Assembly (NCBI GenBank): GCA_036785705.1
Contig: JAWUZG010000004.1
Coordinates: 8,900,501-8,964,500, forward strand
Length of the DNA: 64,000 bases
Direction of reading: 5' to 3'
From: Acanthornis magna
Taxonomy: Eukaryota > Chordata > Aves > Passeriformes > Acanthizidae
Positions 37,991-50,329 of this stretch are shown in pieces. The position numbers were made by a program, and so were the translations under genes. The stretch's first letter is position 1. Each line of letters starts with the position of its first letter. Below the pieces are notes generated by a model. The model was not told the origin of the DNA, made no database searches, and was given only the letters and a program-made list of their open reading frames with translations.

Positions 37991-40900
37991 AACTTTTTGC
38001 ACTTTATTTTTCCTAAGTAAAAGAATCAGTAACTTTTTTTTTTTATCATGAGTAAAAAAAAAACAGAGTAGCATTTTCAAAAATTAAATGCCGTTCTGGA
38101 CAAGATGGACAATCACCTTTATGGATTAAATCATATGCCTGAATGTTCAAGGTAAGTATTCTCTAAAGAAATGTACTTCTATATTTGTAAAGAATGTTGA
38201 AGAATAAAGATGGAATGAAACCGTATAACTGGCAAAACCTGAATCATATTTGTAAGTTAGCCATCTTTTCTAAATTTCCACAATAGAAACTATCACCAAA
38301 ATGTATGCTTGAATTGCAAGAGATAATACCTAGTTACAGACGGTGTAGTGGAAGTAGTATATTCAGTTACCTCTAGATGTTTATATAGGCTTCACTGCCA
38401 TAAATACTGTAAGAAGAAACAAAGAGCTATAGACCAGAAGCCCAGATAATCAATGTCTGAACCCCATTGAATTTAGGAGGTAAATATATGCCTTTGAGAG
38501 TTGAGGGCTTAGAGCAGCAGTGATTAAGCAATTTAATTTGAGTTTTTTGTAATGCCCATGAGAAGCTAAATAGGAAGAACTTATTTGCATTCTCTTCTGT
38601 GGTGAGCTGCAAGCATTTGTGATAAGTGATATAAATAAGTCTCATCACAACTTCACACTCTGATTTCATTTTTCACCCTGAAGTGTCTTCTCATCTGTCA
38701 ATTGCATTGGACTGACATCACAAATTTAGACAGTTCCTCTGTCTGTTTGCAATAAGGAAATTGTCAATTTTACCCACCCTTTTTTCTCTCTCTATTCTTG
38801 GTACTGTAAGACCAATAAATACTTGTATTTAAAGGATATATTAAATATATAACAGTTATATTGTATATTAAATAATTTCGGGAGAACAAAAGAAAAATAT
38901 AATCATCTTAAGTCATAGTTTAGTCTCTTATAGACTAAAAATCTTCACTAATAATGAAAAGCTTTTGAAAATGCAGATTTCCTTAATTGCAGTCATTTAA
39001 TGGAAAAGAAATCATAATAAGAAACCAGTAATCCATTCTAGACTTAATTTTCATTAAATTAACAGAGTTTAATCTCTGTGTAAATTTCAATAAGAATGAC
39101 ATAAGACTACTTAAATATGGTCATGAAGCTGGTGACAGTGAAAACTTACTGGGTGAAATATGGGAAAAGATGTATTCAAAGATAAATGATGGAAATGGAC
39201 CAACTCTAAACTTTCTTTTGAAATACAGAGGCGTCTTTCCAATCCTTGCTGTATATCTTCTGCTACGTTTGTCCAAGCCTTCATTTTACTAAAATCCGCC
39301 TACATTCCTATTTCTATTTCTTTCCATTTTAATTCCCCTTTTTCTTACATTTTACATTCATCTGCCAGGTTCTTCTTTCCACAGAAATAACTACATATGT
39401 TACTAAACAGAAGGGATAGAGTGGGATTCTCCCAATGAGGCTAGGAAGAAGTAGATAGAAATCTTACAATTCTTGTGAGAACAACAACCTTGTTGACCTG
39501 CTTGCACAAGATAAAGATTAGGATGGGGAGGGGTGTATTTATGGAAATAGGCATAATCCAGTGAATCAAGTCTTTCATACAGTTTTCCTTTCAACTGCTT
39601 GACAGCTCCATTTTATTTGATTTTTGGAATATTTTATTCTATTCTTTCACGTAAATTTTAGAGTTTTTCTACATCCTTTGGAGAGAAAGAGAAGCTGAGA
39701 CTGCATCTTTGTTGCTGATAAACAGCTTGACCAGGCTGAACTATTGAGAAATAACTGTACAGTGATTATGCAAATCAGATAAGCTCAACCAATGAATGTG
39801 CAGGGAAATGCATAGCTTAGGAAAAACCTATACAGGTACACATCAATAGCTGTTCAGTTACTCTGCGTTCTGATTGGCTGGAGCGTGTCTATTTCTGTGT
39901 GTTATTCTTACATTGGTGAAAAGCTGAGACATACAAGACTGATTCTCAAAATATTTGGAAAATTATCTTGATTGCCTAAAGAGTTTGGCTCTTTAAATGC
40001 ACAAGAGATAAATTTAGCTACCAAATGTAACCTTTTTCATGGGCTAGAGTAATGCCTTTTCATTTATTACTGCTTACAGCTGCAGTTCAGTTGAGGAGGT
40101 GCACAATTAATAGCATAAAATGCATTTGGAAAAATTATGGCAATTCAAGAGGAAGTTGTTGTCCATGACTACACTAAAAGGTTTACAAATTTGTTATTTA
40201 AATTATTTGAATATTCTGTAAGATTAAATTTTCACCTAAGGGCTTCTCTAGGATATGAGTTGTACTTCATTTTAGCATCTTACACTATTCATTTTATATA
40301 CTAACTGGTTTGGAGCAAAACTGAGATTATTCAAAGAACTCAAGAACTCCAGTATCTTCAAGAAGAGTCTTTGCAATATTTCTGAAATACCAACAGTTCC
40401 CAAATGCCCCAACAACACATTGAAACTAAATCCCTTTTAGAAGCAGCAATAAACTTGTCATCGTTCTAGACCAGCACTCCCATGCCTTATTACCCTCAAT
40501 CATAGAGTCGCAGGCATAGGACTTTCAGTTTTGGATTCCAAGTCTTGAGATAACAATGTGACATGCAAAGAATTTTCCAACCATGAACTTTGTGCTGATT
40601 TGTTAAAATACTAAATATTTCAGATTTTTGATCATACAATAATTGTATCTTTGGCTGGATCAGCGGTTTTGGGGCAAGAAGAGAGTTCTGCCATTGATAT
40701 CAATGGCCTTAGGAATATCTTGACATCTCATTTTATCCGATAATCAATCATTATTTTTTATACCGTGAATTACTTAGGTGGGACTAAGGATCTTTCTTCT
40801 GTGGCTGCATGCAAAGGAGCTATATGAGGCTCTTGCTAAGGAGAAGCTATTGCTGCGGAAAGTTAAAATTATCAGTAAAAGTACAACCCAAAAAACTCAA

Positions 40901-41540
40901 GGAGTCTTTAAGAAAACAGATTAGGTTTCTGAAAAATCCTGGGTTCATTGCTGGTGCTATTAATAAATTTGCACATAATAAAATTAATTAAGTTGAAATT
41001 ATCTAAATTTTTCTTTAGGTGTTTGGTTTTTTTAAACAAACAGGAGGCTGTATTTATCCCTTAATTATATGTTGCTACACTAAGTTTAACATGTCTAAGA
41101 GTGGTAAGTAAGTCTGCTAAAATTAAACTCATAAACTTTACAGTCCCTTCTTTAATATTCACCAAGCTTTGGAAAAATAGATAAAAAAAGAGAAACATAT
41201 TTCTCTAATATTCTAAATATGTCAAGAGCTACAGATTGATGTAGGCGCCTGAGGGATTGTTGGTGAGGATTATATCAACAAAGAATTAGAGGATAAAGCC
41301 ATAATGAATGTTACTTCACATGGGGTCAAGAATAATAGTGTTTTTCAAAGCCTGAAAGTCCTGTTGTCTTTTTTACTGATTAGGATGTTTCTGACTGATC
41401 AAGAGAACTGCGCAGCCCTTGTGCATTTTAGCTTCTTGAACATTTAAGAGTGTGTATCTTTTGATTTAATGATGTTCAGCATTATAAAATAGCATGTCTT
41501 AAGAATTTTGTACATGTTAGAGGTGGGAGACATGGGATTG
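37991..41540. other. AT-rich unique sequence, no gene seen
   Basis: A consensus donor site after 38151 is discussed as a candidate first exon. At 39768-39877 there is an octamer (ATGCAAAT, 39768-39775), a CCAAT (39789-39793) and an inverted CCAAT (ATTGG, 39873-39877). A short reversed CR1-tail-like string near 40497-40520 is too degraded to call. Confidence 0.5.
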
Positions 41541-42450
41541 CTGGAACCTGGAGTGGATCTCCTTCCTGGCCCACTGCAGCAGGGTCTGTGCAGATTTTCA
41601 GCACCACGCTAGTCCCATCCTAGCTGAATCAAAGGGAGACTGCTGTGGTTCCCTGTTCCCATGCCCAGCCACTCTGTAGGTTGAAGATTATATCCCACAG
41701 GGGCACACATGGTACAAGCAATGCTGGGCACACACCTCAGCACAGAGAGCAGTGCCTAGCTTAATACCTGGGAGAACACAAACAGCGCAGCTTAGTTCTT
41801 TCCACCCTCACTGAATGACCAGGATGGAAGCTCCGTAGTTGTCTATATACATCTCCCTGGAAAAACACGGTCGCTCCAGTAGCTGATTTAAAGGCCTCAG
41901 TTTACCCAGTGTTTCACACCCAGACTCTTATCTCCTCCAGCTGATGGTGCCTGGACTCATGAATCCTTCAGACCTACAGTCTATCCCTCCAGCAGCTGTC
42001 ACTCAGACCTCTTATGGTTGCAAATTAATTTAAGGTGACCTTCCCCAACATCACGCATGAAGTCTTATCTAGAGTTCAGATAAGATAGCTAGAAATTCAT
42101 ATGAATGTAGGAAAAACTACAATGGTCAAGCAGGACTCAGTCAGATGAGTGTATCAACTAGCAGGGCTTGGTCAGACAAGCATGTCAACTAGCCCTTGCT
42201 CGGCTGTGACCAGCACTTTTGGTACTACCCTCTTCAATTCTGTATTTATTAATCTCAATCCACCCCTCCGTTTCCCCCACTTTGTTCTTTCCCCAAAAAA
42301 TGCCATAATAGGTCCCACACAGTCCCACAGTGCTGTCTGCTGTGTTCCCAATCTCAGTTCCTCCTCCACACCACGATTACTTTTGTATCCCTTTAGTTTG
42401 TATGACATTATGGAAAGAATTTCTTTCTTTGAATCATCCTGATAATTCTC
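41541..42450. other. GC-richer anonymous block, possible old repeat
   Basis: Base composition changes abruptly from the AT-rich flanks to a C/G-richer block with many CA/TG dinucleotides, as in old methylated CpG-rich DNA. It contains an 8-bp-stem hairpin (TCTTATCT/AGATAAGA, 42063-42085) and the 31-bp tandem duplication listed next. I suspect an ancient LTR or other retroelement but cannot name it or place its ends. Short opposing open frames at 42149-42495 show no family signal. Confidence 0.35.
42131..42192. repeat. 31-bp tandem duplication with CpG-decay pattern
   Basis: Copy 1 is 42131-42161 and copy 2 is 42162-42192. They are equal in length, align without gaps and agree at 23 of 31 positions. 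All eight differences are transitions. Six of them form three adjacent pairs in which one copy has CA and the other TG (unit positions 8-9, 16-17 and 20-21), the pattern expected from independent decay of ancestral CG. Confidence 0.9.
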
Positions 42451-45400
42451 CTGTGACAATCTTAGAGCGGTCAATTTAATACACTCTGTTGTCACAGATT
42501 AGGTTACTAGGATTCCTTCATCTGTCATTTTTCTCTGATTCTCGTGCAGAATATTTTTTGTGTTTAATTTGCTTAGCCTTTAGTCAAATAATCTAATATT
42601 AAATAGAGAAAAGGAAAAAAATTAACACCAAAAAACCCAAATAAACACACAAACCAACCCCAAAACACATTGTGAAAAGCATGTACAATCATGTAGAAAT
42701 AAAATAACAATGTAAATGCCTAAGTTGCACAAGGAAAGTGGAAGAAAACTTGAATTTCTGTAGACAAGGGTATGTGCTTTGTAACAGCTGTATGTGTTCC
42801 AAAACTTGCATGCCTTCAATTACCTGCGTAAAGCTGACCCTGGTAAATCTCACAAGCAAATTGAAATAAATTGGTGAAATTCACTGACTTCTGCGGGTTG
42901 CCAGCAGTAAAACAGAAGTCCCCCACATATAGTCTTCTCCCTATAGCATGGATTCATTTTGGGGTCTGGTAGAAGGAAAATATTGTGTTGAATAAATAAC
43001 AAGAAGTGACTTTGAGAAAACTGAAGCTGTTGGACACAACCCAGAGCTGCAGGAAGGCCCCAACCAGTCTCCTTGAAAACAGCCTGCATAAAGTGATATT
43101 TGATGGAAATAGGTAAAGGAAAAAGTGCTTTGATGATTCAAAGCAAGACAGAAATTGTATCCTATTTTAATGTTGTTATTTCATGGAGAGAAGAAGTACA
43201 ATACTGAAAATACAGTTAATGTAAAAGTTTAAGCAGAAACCATATTAGAATGACTGAAGAAATTGTGAGGAAACATGGATACCTAAACTGAGAAAAGAAA
43301 ATCATACTAGAAGGGTATTTTACCTTGAAGGCCTAGAAGCTGCAATTAGGGAACCAAGACGATTTTGTGACTGAAGCCAATTAAGTTCTGGAGTGGCCAT
43401 AGAGGGTATATGATTGCCTTGCTCTTGATAGAGATTTCAAGTCAAATTGAATGATGTACACACCAAGGTGCTCCTTGATCTCATTTGGAACAGTATTTCA
43501 ACTCATTTATGTGTATTTACAGAAAGAGTGGTCCTTCTTTACAGCACATTCTCTTGACTCAGGTATGCCAAACTGCAGTTTTGACAAAATTACCTTTCAA
43601 AATAGAGCAAATTGGTTCTTCTGTGAAAATTTCCTGTTAATGATTTGAGCTATTTAACTGAAATAAACAGGAAATACTCTTTCAGGTTATTTAACTAAAG
43701 AGGTAGGGTGGGTGTGGGGGTGTGACTATGTTTTACCTTTTTCTGAAAGGAGAAATGGCCACAGCTGCAGATGACTCAGGATGAGTCAGCACTGCCTTGC
43801 TGCTCGATGGCTTCTCAAGGAGTTCAAGGATTACAAAACAGAGAGCCAGGAAGGAGTCGTTCCTCAGTAAGGTCAGTGAAATTTCTGCAAGACAGCATTT
43901 CTCTGCGACACGTAGCTGTGCCTCACATCTTATATAGTAAATGTATGTTTAATTTACATACATTGTATAACATGTCATCTAATCAATTCTGTCAGCGCAG
44001 GTCTACAAGTTTGGTGACACTCCAACTTCCTTTGTTTTCTATTTGTTTAGAATTCTGGAGACTAATCAGCTATCTTCAATATACAATTAGTCTGGCTAAG
44101 AGCTCTTGTAGTCTCTTTAGCTGTCATTTCTGTGAAATCTGTGTCTTTAAAAAGATAACAAAAGCCTGTTATTATCCAATCCAGATGAAATATTGTCAGT
44201 AGAGATACAAACAACTACTACAGCTAATAATTTATTTTTTTTTCACATCAAAGTATTTTTAAAAAATAAATCTGGTTTAAAATGGTAATATTTAGGACTA
44301 CAAACACAAGACCAGTGTTATAAAATAAAAATATCCTTAATAACCCAAAGTATTCCTCTTAAATACCAGCTTTTACAATGGAATTTAAGATGAGAAAAAA
44401 AAATATTTTCAGTGAAAAACTGTATTTGACTAAATATTCAGATATTTCTCACCTTACTTGCAGGGAAGCACACATAACATATGTGCTGCCTTACAATAAG
44501 GTGACTGTAGAAGTTCTTGGGGATCCACAGCACAGAGTCACCGACATCAGTGTCTGGGATCGCCTAAAGAAGAGCCAAGAAATTGCTCCTGCTAAGTAGT
44601 CAGCATGACCTTGGGTAGGTGGTGATGAATAATCACATCTGTCCTCAAAACCCCTACTCCCTCACCACTTTGTCAGGATAGAAGGGCTCACTCTAAGTGC
44701 AGGGTGTGCTACAGAACATGTGGGGTTCCACAATGCCTCAGTAGGCTGCCCACAGTCTCCTACAGGATTTGCGGATGTGGGGGCCAGCCTGTGGTGGTCA
44801 CTTTGGAGGTGCTAGGACTAACACAGCATGAGAGCCTCAGGGGATCAAGAAGATCTAATTATCCAGGAGAATCGAGCGCAGGGATGCAAGGAAAGGTCAG
44901 CCAGCAGCCAAGGTTGGCCATAGGACAGGTGGGATAGTGCCCTCAGCTGCCAGAGCACTGTCCTGTGATAGATAAACAAGCTGAGCAGGCTGGGGCTTCA
45001 TCGACAGTCTGGTGATCTTCAAATGTAGACTGGCACTTCAGGTCTGAGGTGAAGCCACAAGTCCTGTCAGTCTATTCGTGCTCCTGGGGCCTTGACACCA
45101 AGAACTAATTGGAACAGGGTGTTAGCCCTTTCCATCTTTCTTGGTCTTGCTCTTGCTCTTCAGAGTAGTATATTGATTAAAGCAAAGTTCTCTTTTGTGT
45201 CTATGGTGCTTGAATGCTACTTTATAGATTTTTATTTTTGTCTTCAAGAAAGGGATGCATTTTCTTGCTGAGTTGCAGGAATGTAACAGCATGATGCACA
45301 AAATATCACAGCAAAGTACAAAACATGAAAACCTGGCTGCTGTTGATTTCTGTGAGTTTTTTATGTTGTTCTGGAAGGGTGAATTATCAGAATGTAGAAA

Positions 45401-45759
45401 GTTGCAATCACAGCTGCTTTTCCATGGATTAATAACATAGAATAACAACAGCCTGAAGGGCTGAAAATCAGTAGACAGACCATTTAATTTCAATTGATTA
45501 TGAGCTGGAAATGATTCCCCATTTGCCTTTAGTTCTTCTACTAAGATTGTTCAAAATGTCTGGTTGTTGTGTCATCTAGTGTAATCACTTTATTATCTTC
45601 CACTGACCCATAATAAATTCCATGGCCAGCTTGTAAAACCTGGCTTTTAACATTTCATGCTGAAGTAGATTCTCACAGGCTTACTGCTGAGCTTTAGCTC
45701 TGCTTGTTCTGTTGTAGTAAAATTTGTCAAAGAAGAATAATCTCAAGAAAATTTAGATT
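42451..45759. other. Unique sequence, no gene seen
   Basis: A GC-richer anonymous block spans about 44450-45080 and contains a 73-codon frame (44378-44599) whose C-terminal half looks coding-like (VTVEVLGDPQHRVTDISVW) but is not recognised. A 9-bp perfect hairpin lies at 43940-43964 (AATGTATGT/ACATACATT). Confidence 0.45.
43762..43791. promoter_or_regulatory. Inverted AP-1/NF-E2 site pair
   Basis: TGACTCA (43772-43778) and TGAGTCA (43782-43788) face each other across GGA, making a 17-bp palindrome. The right site continues as TGAGTCAGCA, the core of an NF-E2/small-MAF element. A CAGCTG E-box lies at 43762-43767. The sites are seen directly; a regulatory role is inference. Confidence 0.3.
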
Positions 45760-45890
45760 TTTTTTATTTACATTTTTAATCATTTGCATTGCAGTGATAC
45801 AGTCAGTATTTTTCTTGTGCTAGACATTTACTACTAGAAATAATTGCATGCAATAATTGCATGTAAACAAGATTAATTGCTTAGGTGTCT
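45760..45890. promoter_or_regulatory. Possible enhancer: octamer, forkhead and homeodomain motifs
   Basis: This stretch packs ATTTGCAT (reverse octamer, near 45782-45789), a perfect palindrome ATTGCATGCAAT (45843-45854), a 12-mer AATAATTGCATG repeated at 45839-45850 and 45852-45863, a forkhead-type TGTAAACA (45862-45869) and a homeodomain-type ATTAATTGC just after. Composition is not that of a known repeat. Conserved vertebrate non-coding elements often have this density of such motifs, but conservation was not tested. Confidence 0.3.
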
Positions 45891-48800
45891 ACAAAAGATT
45901 TTACTGATTTTCAGCCTTGTTTGAATGCGTAACCTTATGATGGTGACATTGTGGCTAATTTCTCTCAAAATTATCTGGGCTGACCTAAAAGAAAGAAAAA
46001 CTAAAGCAAGTGAAGCAGCCTGGTTATAGTGCAGGTATTCAAAATACTATTTCTTATTAGTACCTGTGCTTCAAACACAGGGAAATGACATGCATGGATC
46101 ACTTCCAGGTAGCAGATGTCTTTCTTCTGAGGAAACTAGACCAGAAATTGGAGGACAGTGCATGTTAATTGATGGTAAAACAGAAATGAGTGGCATGAAG
46201 TATTAGAGCAACTTCTAGTTTTGCATGATGCATACTTTCTCTACTGTCTTTTGATTTTAAAATCTTCATCACTTCTCTCCAGTGTATGGAGAAAGTCATC
46301 TAAGAAAAGATTTCATGGAGATGAGCAAGTTGATGAAGTAAGCTCAATCTATAACTTAATGGAGGGGTTAAATGAGTGAAGTTCTATATTTGATGGGGAT
46401 GTCGCCAATACAGTAATGAATCTTGCAGGCTATTTCTTATCTCTTGCAGTAAATATCTACTCTGCTGGATGGCAATCTAGACTTTACTGACTGTTAAGGG
46501 CAAGTCACTTCCTGAATATAGTCAGGGCAATTTGAGAAACCCTAAACAGGACCTCCCTTGTTCATGTGTGTTTCCCAGCCTTGGCTGAGCGTGTTAGCCT
46601 GAGAGAGTCTACTAACAGGGATAGTCAAGGACTGCACAGCGTTCCAGAGATGTTCATTCTCTTCCAGTGGCCAGAAAGGGAGTTTAAGTATGTCAGCTCA
46701 GATAAAGGCAGGTGTGGACAGAAATATTCCACGCGTTACATTTACAGTACCTGTCATATAGAAAAGAAAGAGAGGGTCAGATGATGTTCTGGTGTATGAA
46801 AGATTGATTTGAACTCCTACTTCTTTTTACCTGAATAACTACAAGCTCTTACATGTCCCAGATGCTCTCTGGGTTGAAAGATATTAAGAATTAGGACTTT
46901 CTCAATATTTATTATTCAAATTCTTCCAAGTTTTTACAATATTGAAATGCAGACAAGGAAATGAAGAGAAGGACTCCATAACTGACTGGAAACCTGCTGC
47001 AATAGACTCAGTGTGTACCTAAACTATTAAATTAATCAGATTTATGATCTTCTGTCAGTAAAATTGTGAACAGTTATAGAACAGTCCAAATAAACATTAA
47101 ATTCTCTTCTTTTTTATAACTAGGTAACCATATCCAAAATATGTATTAGGAAAGATGTTCTATTCTAAGTGCCAAGGTGTGTCAGGACATTATTTGGAAG
47201 TGCTGACTGGTCTAGGACAAAACCAGACCAGGATTCTCACAATTTGATACCTATGGGTAGCCAGATTTGAGCATCTAGGAAGCCGGTTGCATTTACCAAT
47301 ACCTGTTTAATTTACTAATAATGACACAGTCTCATGTTGTATTCTATATTTCAGGGAGAAACAAAGAATGTTTTATTGACTATATCTTATACAAACTAGA
47401 ATATGGCACATTCCACCTAGAATATTTTATCTACCTATTTTTAATTTAATTCACTTCCATCCTTGTTTCAGAGAAATTATCTGCTAGGATCATTATACTG
47501 TTAATTGGGCTTTGAACTTTCGAACTTCAGAAAGAGACCAGCACAAAACAGAGAGTAATACTGCACATGGAAAGAGGCTTTCTCAGGAAAGAACTTGCCC
47601 TGGGATTGTGCACAAACAAAACCAGCATAACCTAACTGGCACAATGGGTGAGCACATTAAGGAAGGTCTTTATCTGGATGCCACATAACATCACGCTTCT
47701 CAAAGAAAAAGGGGGCAATAATGTGACAGTGGTGGTTTAGAGAGTGGGAGTTCCCTGTAGAGCAGCCTTGGGGCATGGAAGCCTGTCACAGTCACCTACG
47801 AGCTCCTGGGAGCTGCAGTTGAAGCTGGGTCTGAACAACTGCTGGACTAGTAGTGCCTGAGCTGTGCTTGCTGGCCCAGGCACCTTGCTGTGTTTTCAGC
47901 TCAAGTGCAGGTTAGAATCAGCTGGCACCATGAAGCTGTATGTTACCAATGCTATCCCTACTCAAACTTTGCTCCTTAGGGAGGTTTTTAGCACAGTAGT
48001 TTCTCTACGTCACACACCATTAGTCTTGGTTGTTCACAGTAAAAAATGTAGTGCTGTCTTTCCTTACAACAGTTTTTTTTCTACTCAGTTATGGAACACC
48101 AAACAGTTTCATTAAGCAGCAACAGGCAAGAACAAGCCGTTCATGTAGATGTGTAAAGGTGCCTTAGCATCTCAAAGTTATTCCACTGAGAACCTGACAA
48201 AGACTCTCATGTAAAGGTTCGTGCTGAAAATCATTAGATGAGATAATCACTGACTTGAGAATGAAAGAAAAGAACAAGATAAAACACATCAAATCTGATT
48301 TTTTGCAGAGGGTGGACAGAACATATGGCACAAGCTAAGAATTATCAGAAATTTTTTTTTTCATGCACTGAATTAATTTGAAATTTGTGCTCATGGAATG
48401 GTGAGCCTACTTTACTGATACTCCCCTTTATATTACAGGCAACTCATCTTCAACAACCAGCAGAATCTTTCTAAACAGCAAAATCTTTTCAAGAATCCCT
48501 TTGGTATTGCATTATGTATGATTACACAACTTTTGTGTATTTTTTCACGTTTTTATAACAATGGTAGTTTTTCCTGCTCTCATCATAACATTGGACTATA
48601 AACACATAGTATGGACTCCCATGGTGAATTAAATACAGAGTGAATATGCAGACCAGTTACCTGCAATTGAATGAAGTTCAGGGAGTTGGATTAGTGAGAA
48701 CACACTGTGCAGATGTGGATCATAAGTTGCACAGAATTCGTACCCTCTAAAAGTCTGAAACACTCTCTGATATATTTACTTGCACTCATAATTTTATTCC

Positions 48801-50037
48801 TACCAATAAGTATTTTTATGTTGCAGAACTCTTCAGAAAATGTTTAAATTTTGAAAAAAAACCAAAAAACGGGAAAGAACAGCTGAAGGATATACAATGA
48901 AAATCCTTGTAAGGTCTAACAAGATTTGAATAAATCATTTGTGAGATGAAAACTATATGTGTGTAAAAAATGTACATCCAAAAGTGTTAGTAGTGGAAAA
49001 ACTAGAGCAACTTATTCATATTGGAATAAGGTATACAACTAGTACTTTCTAAGTATTTATATTTTATTGCTATAAGGAAATATACCAATGATAACTAGAT
49101 ACATCCCCATTGATGTGGGGATAAATTCACATAATTTGCATTAGTTCCAAATCGTTGTATAATGTCTCCTTGCAGCATCAGCAAACACAGCAGCAACCCA
49201 TACAAACTGCAGTAGAATTACAGCTTCAACTGCCTGACAGTTCTCATCTTAACTTCCTTGCTTTTATCATTATTTTAATTTTAAATGGGCTGATCAGGAG
49301 AAAGTACGGTCTAAGCAGATGGTTGTCAGAAATGTGCTTACCACTGTAATGCAGTTGAGAGTTAGAGAGTGAGCATTTGCAGCTTCGTACAATATAAAAC
49401 ATTCCCACATTAAAGCGAAAAAGAAATTAGAGTTGGAGAATGTTTTATAAATTGTAATTCACTCTTTACTGTTTATGTTTTAGAAATATTAGGAGTAGAA
49501 AAACCAATGTTAATGACTATGCCAAAACCTGGAACTAAAAAAGACAGAATATGAGATTAAATAGACACTGCATCTTCAGATCATACATGAACTTTCCAAT
49601 TAACTTTCTAAACAACCTGGAACAATTGATTCTGCTGAATCAAAAGCAATAAGATTAATTAGATAAAAATAACAGAATATTAATCCAAACACCCAGTAAA
49701 TTGATGTTTTATTTGTAAGGACTTTCTGCCAACAAACTGCAGTCTTTTCTTGTGACATTTCCAATGTTACTGTTATTGAGGGATTCAATTAACAAACAAA
49801 CAAATCTGAATTTGAGTGGATAATTAGCATATTTTGAACTCAGATGAAGTAGCCATGCACGCTTGTAGGACTTCAGGGAGAAGAAGCAACAACACAAAGA
49901 AAAGGATAAGAAACTATCATTAGTATTTCAAAAGTATCTAAGTCCAAACCTATTCAAATAAGACTAAAAAGTCTATTCTAAAGTCTATTCTAAAGACCTC
50001 ATAGTAAGTCCCCAATAGAGCAGAAGATGCCTGCTTC
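45891..50037. other. Unique sequence, no gene seen
   Basis: A GC-richer patch at about 47700-47940 and another at about 46540-46720 are anonymous. The 12-bp unit AAAGTCTATTCT is tandemly doubled near 49967-49990. No gene, RNA or further transposon was recognised. Confidence 0.5.
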
Positions 50038-50243
50038 TATTCTTATGTTGTCTTTAAAATAAAGCCGCCTGGCTGTCCTGGCTGTCCTCGTCCAGGGCAC
50101 AAGCCTCAGGGCCACCAAAGCCTACTGCGGGGCTGACTTCTGCCGAGGTGGGGCTGCCCCTGACAAGTGAGCAACGAGGTGCCGATGGAATAAGGCGAGA
50201 AGAGGCAAAGGGTTGTGGGAGTGAGGTCTCCCCCGAACTCTCC

Positions 50244-50249
50244 TTTATT
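50244..50249 (-). terminator. LTR polyadenylation signal AATAAA
   Basis: The plus strand reads TTTATT, so the minus strand carries AATAAA, placed between the TATA-like box and the U5 end as in a retroviral LTR. It could end transcripts running on the minus strand. Confidence 0.6.
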
Positions 50250-50323
50250 GGGGGTAAGGGCGAGGGGATTCGGGAGGGAGAGTCGTGGAGGAGAACACCG
50301 GGGAAATGTCCCCGTGCAGCGAG

Positions 50324-50329
50324 TTTTAA
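50324..50329 (-). promoter_or_regulatory. TATA-like box of the LTR promoter
   Basis: The plus strand reads TTTTAA, giving TTAAAA on the minus strand, about 290 bp from the LTR 5' end at 50620. A CCAAT (plus strand, about 50342-50346) lies nearby upstream in the minus orientation. Promoter activity is inferred from position. Confidence 0.4.

Noticed and set aside
37814..38080. Phe-rich frames resembling membrane segments
   Set aside because: They result from the T/G-rich tract; apparent hydrophobicity from TTT codons is not evidence of a protein.
40495..40525. String resembling a reversed CR1 tail
   Set aside because: It has too many mismatches, and no CR1 body follows.
43940..43964. 9-bp perfect hairpin with a 7-nt loop
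   Set aside because: It is too short for a microRNA precursor, and AT-rich sequence often makes such stems.
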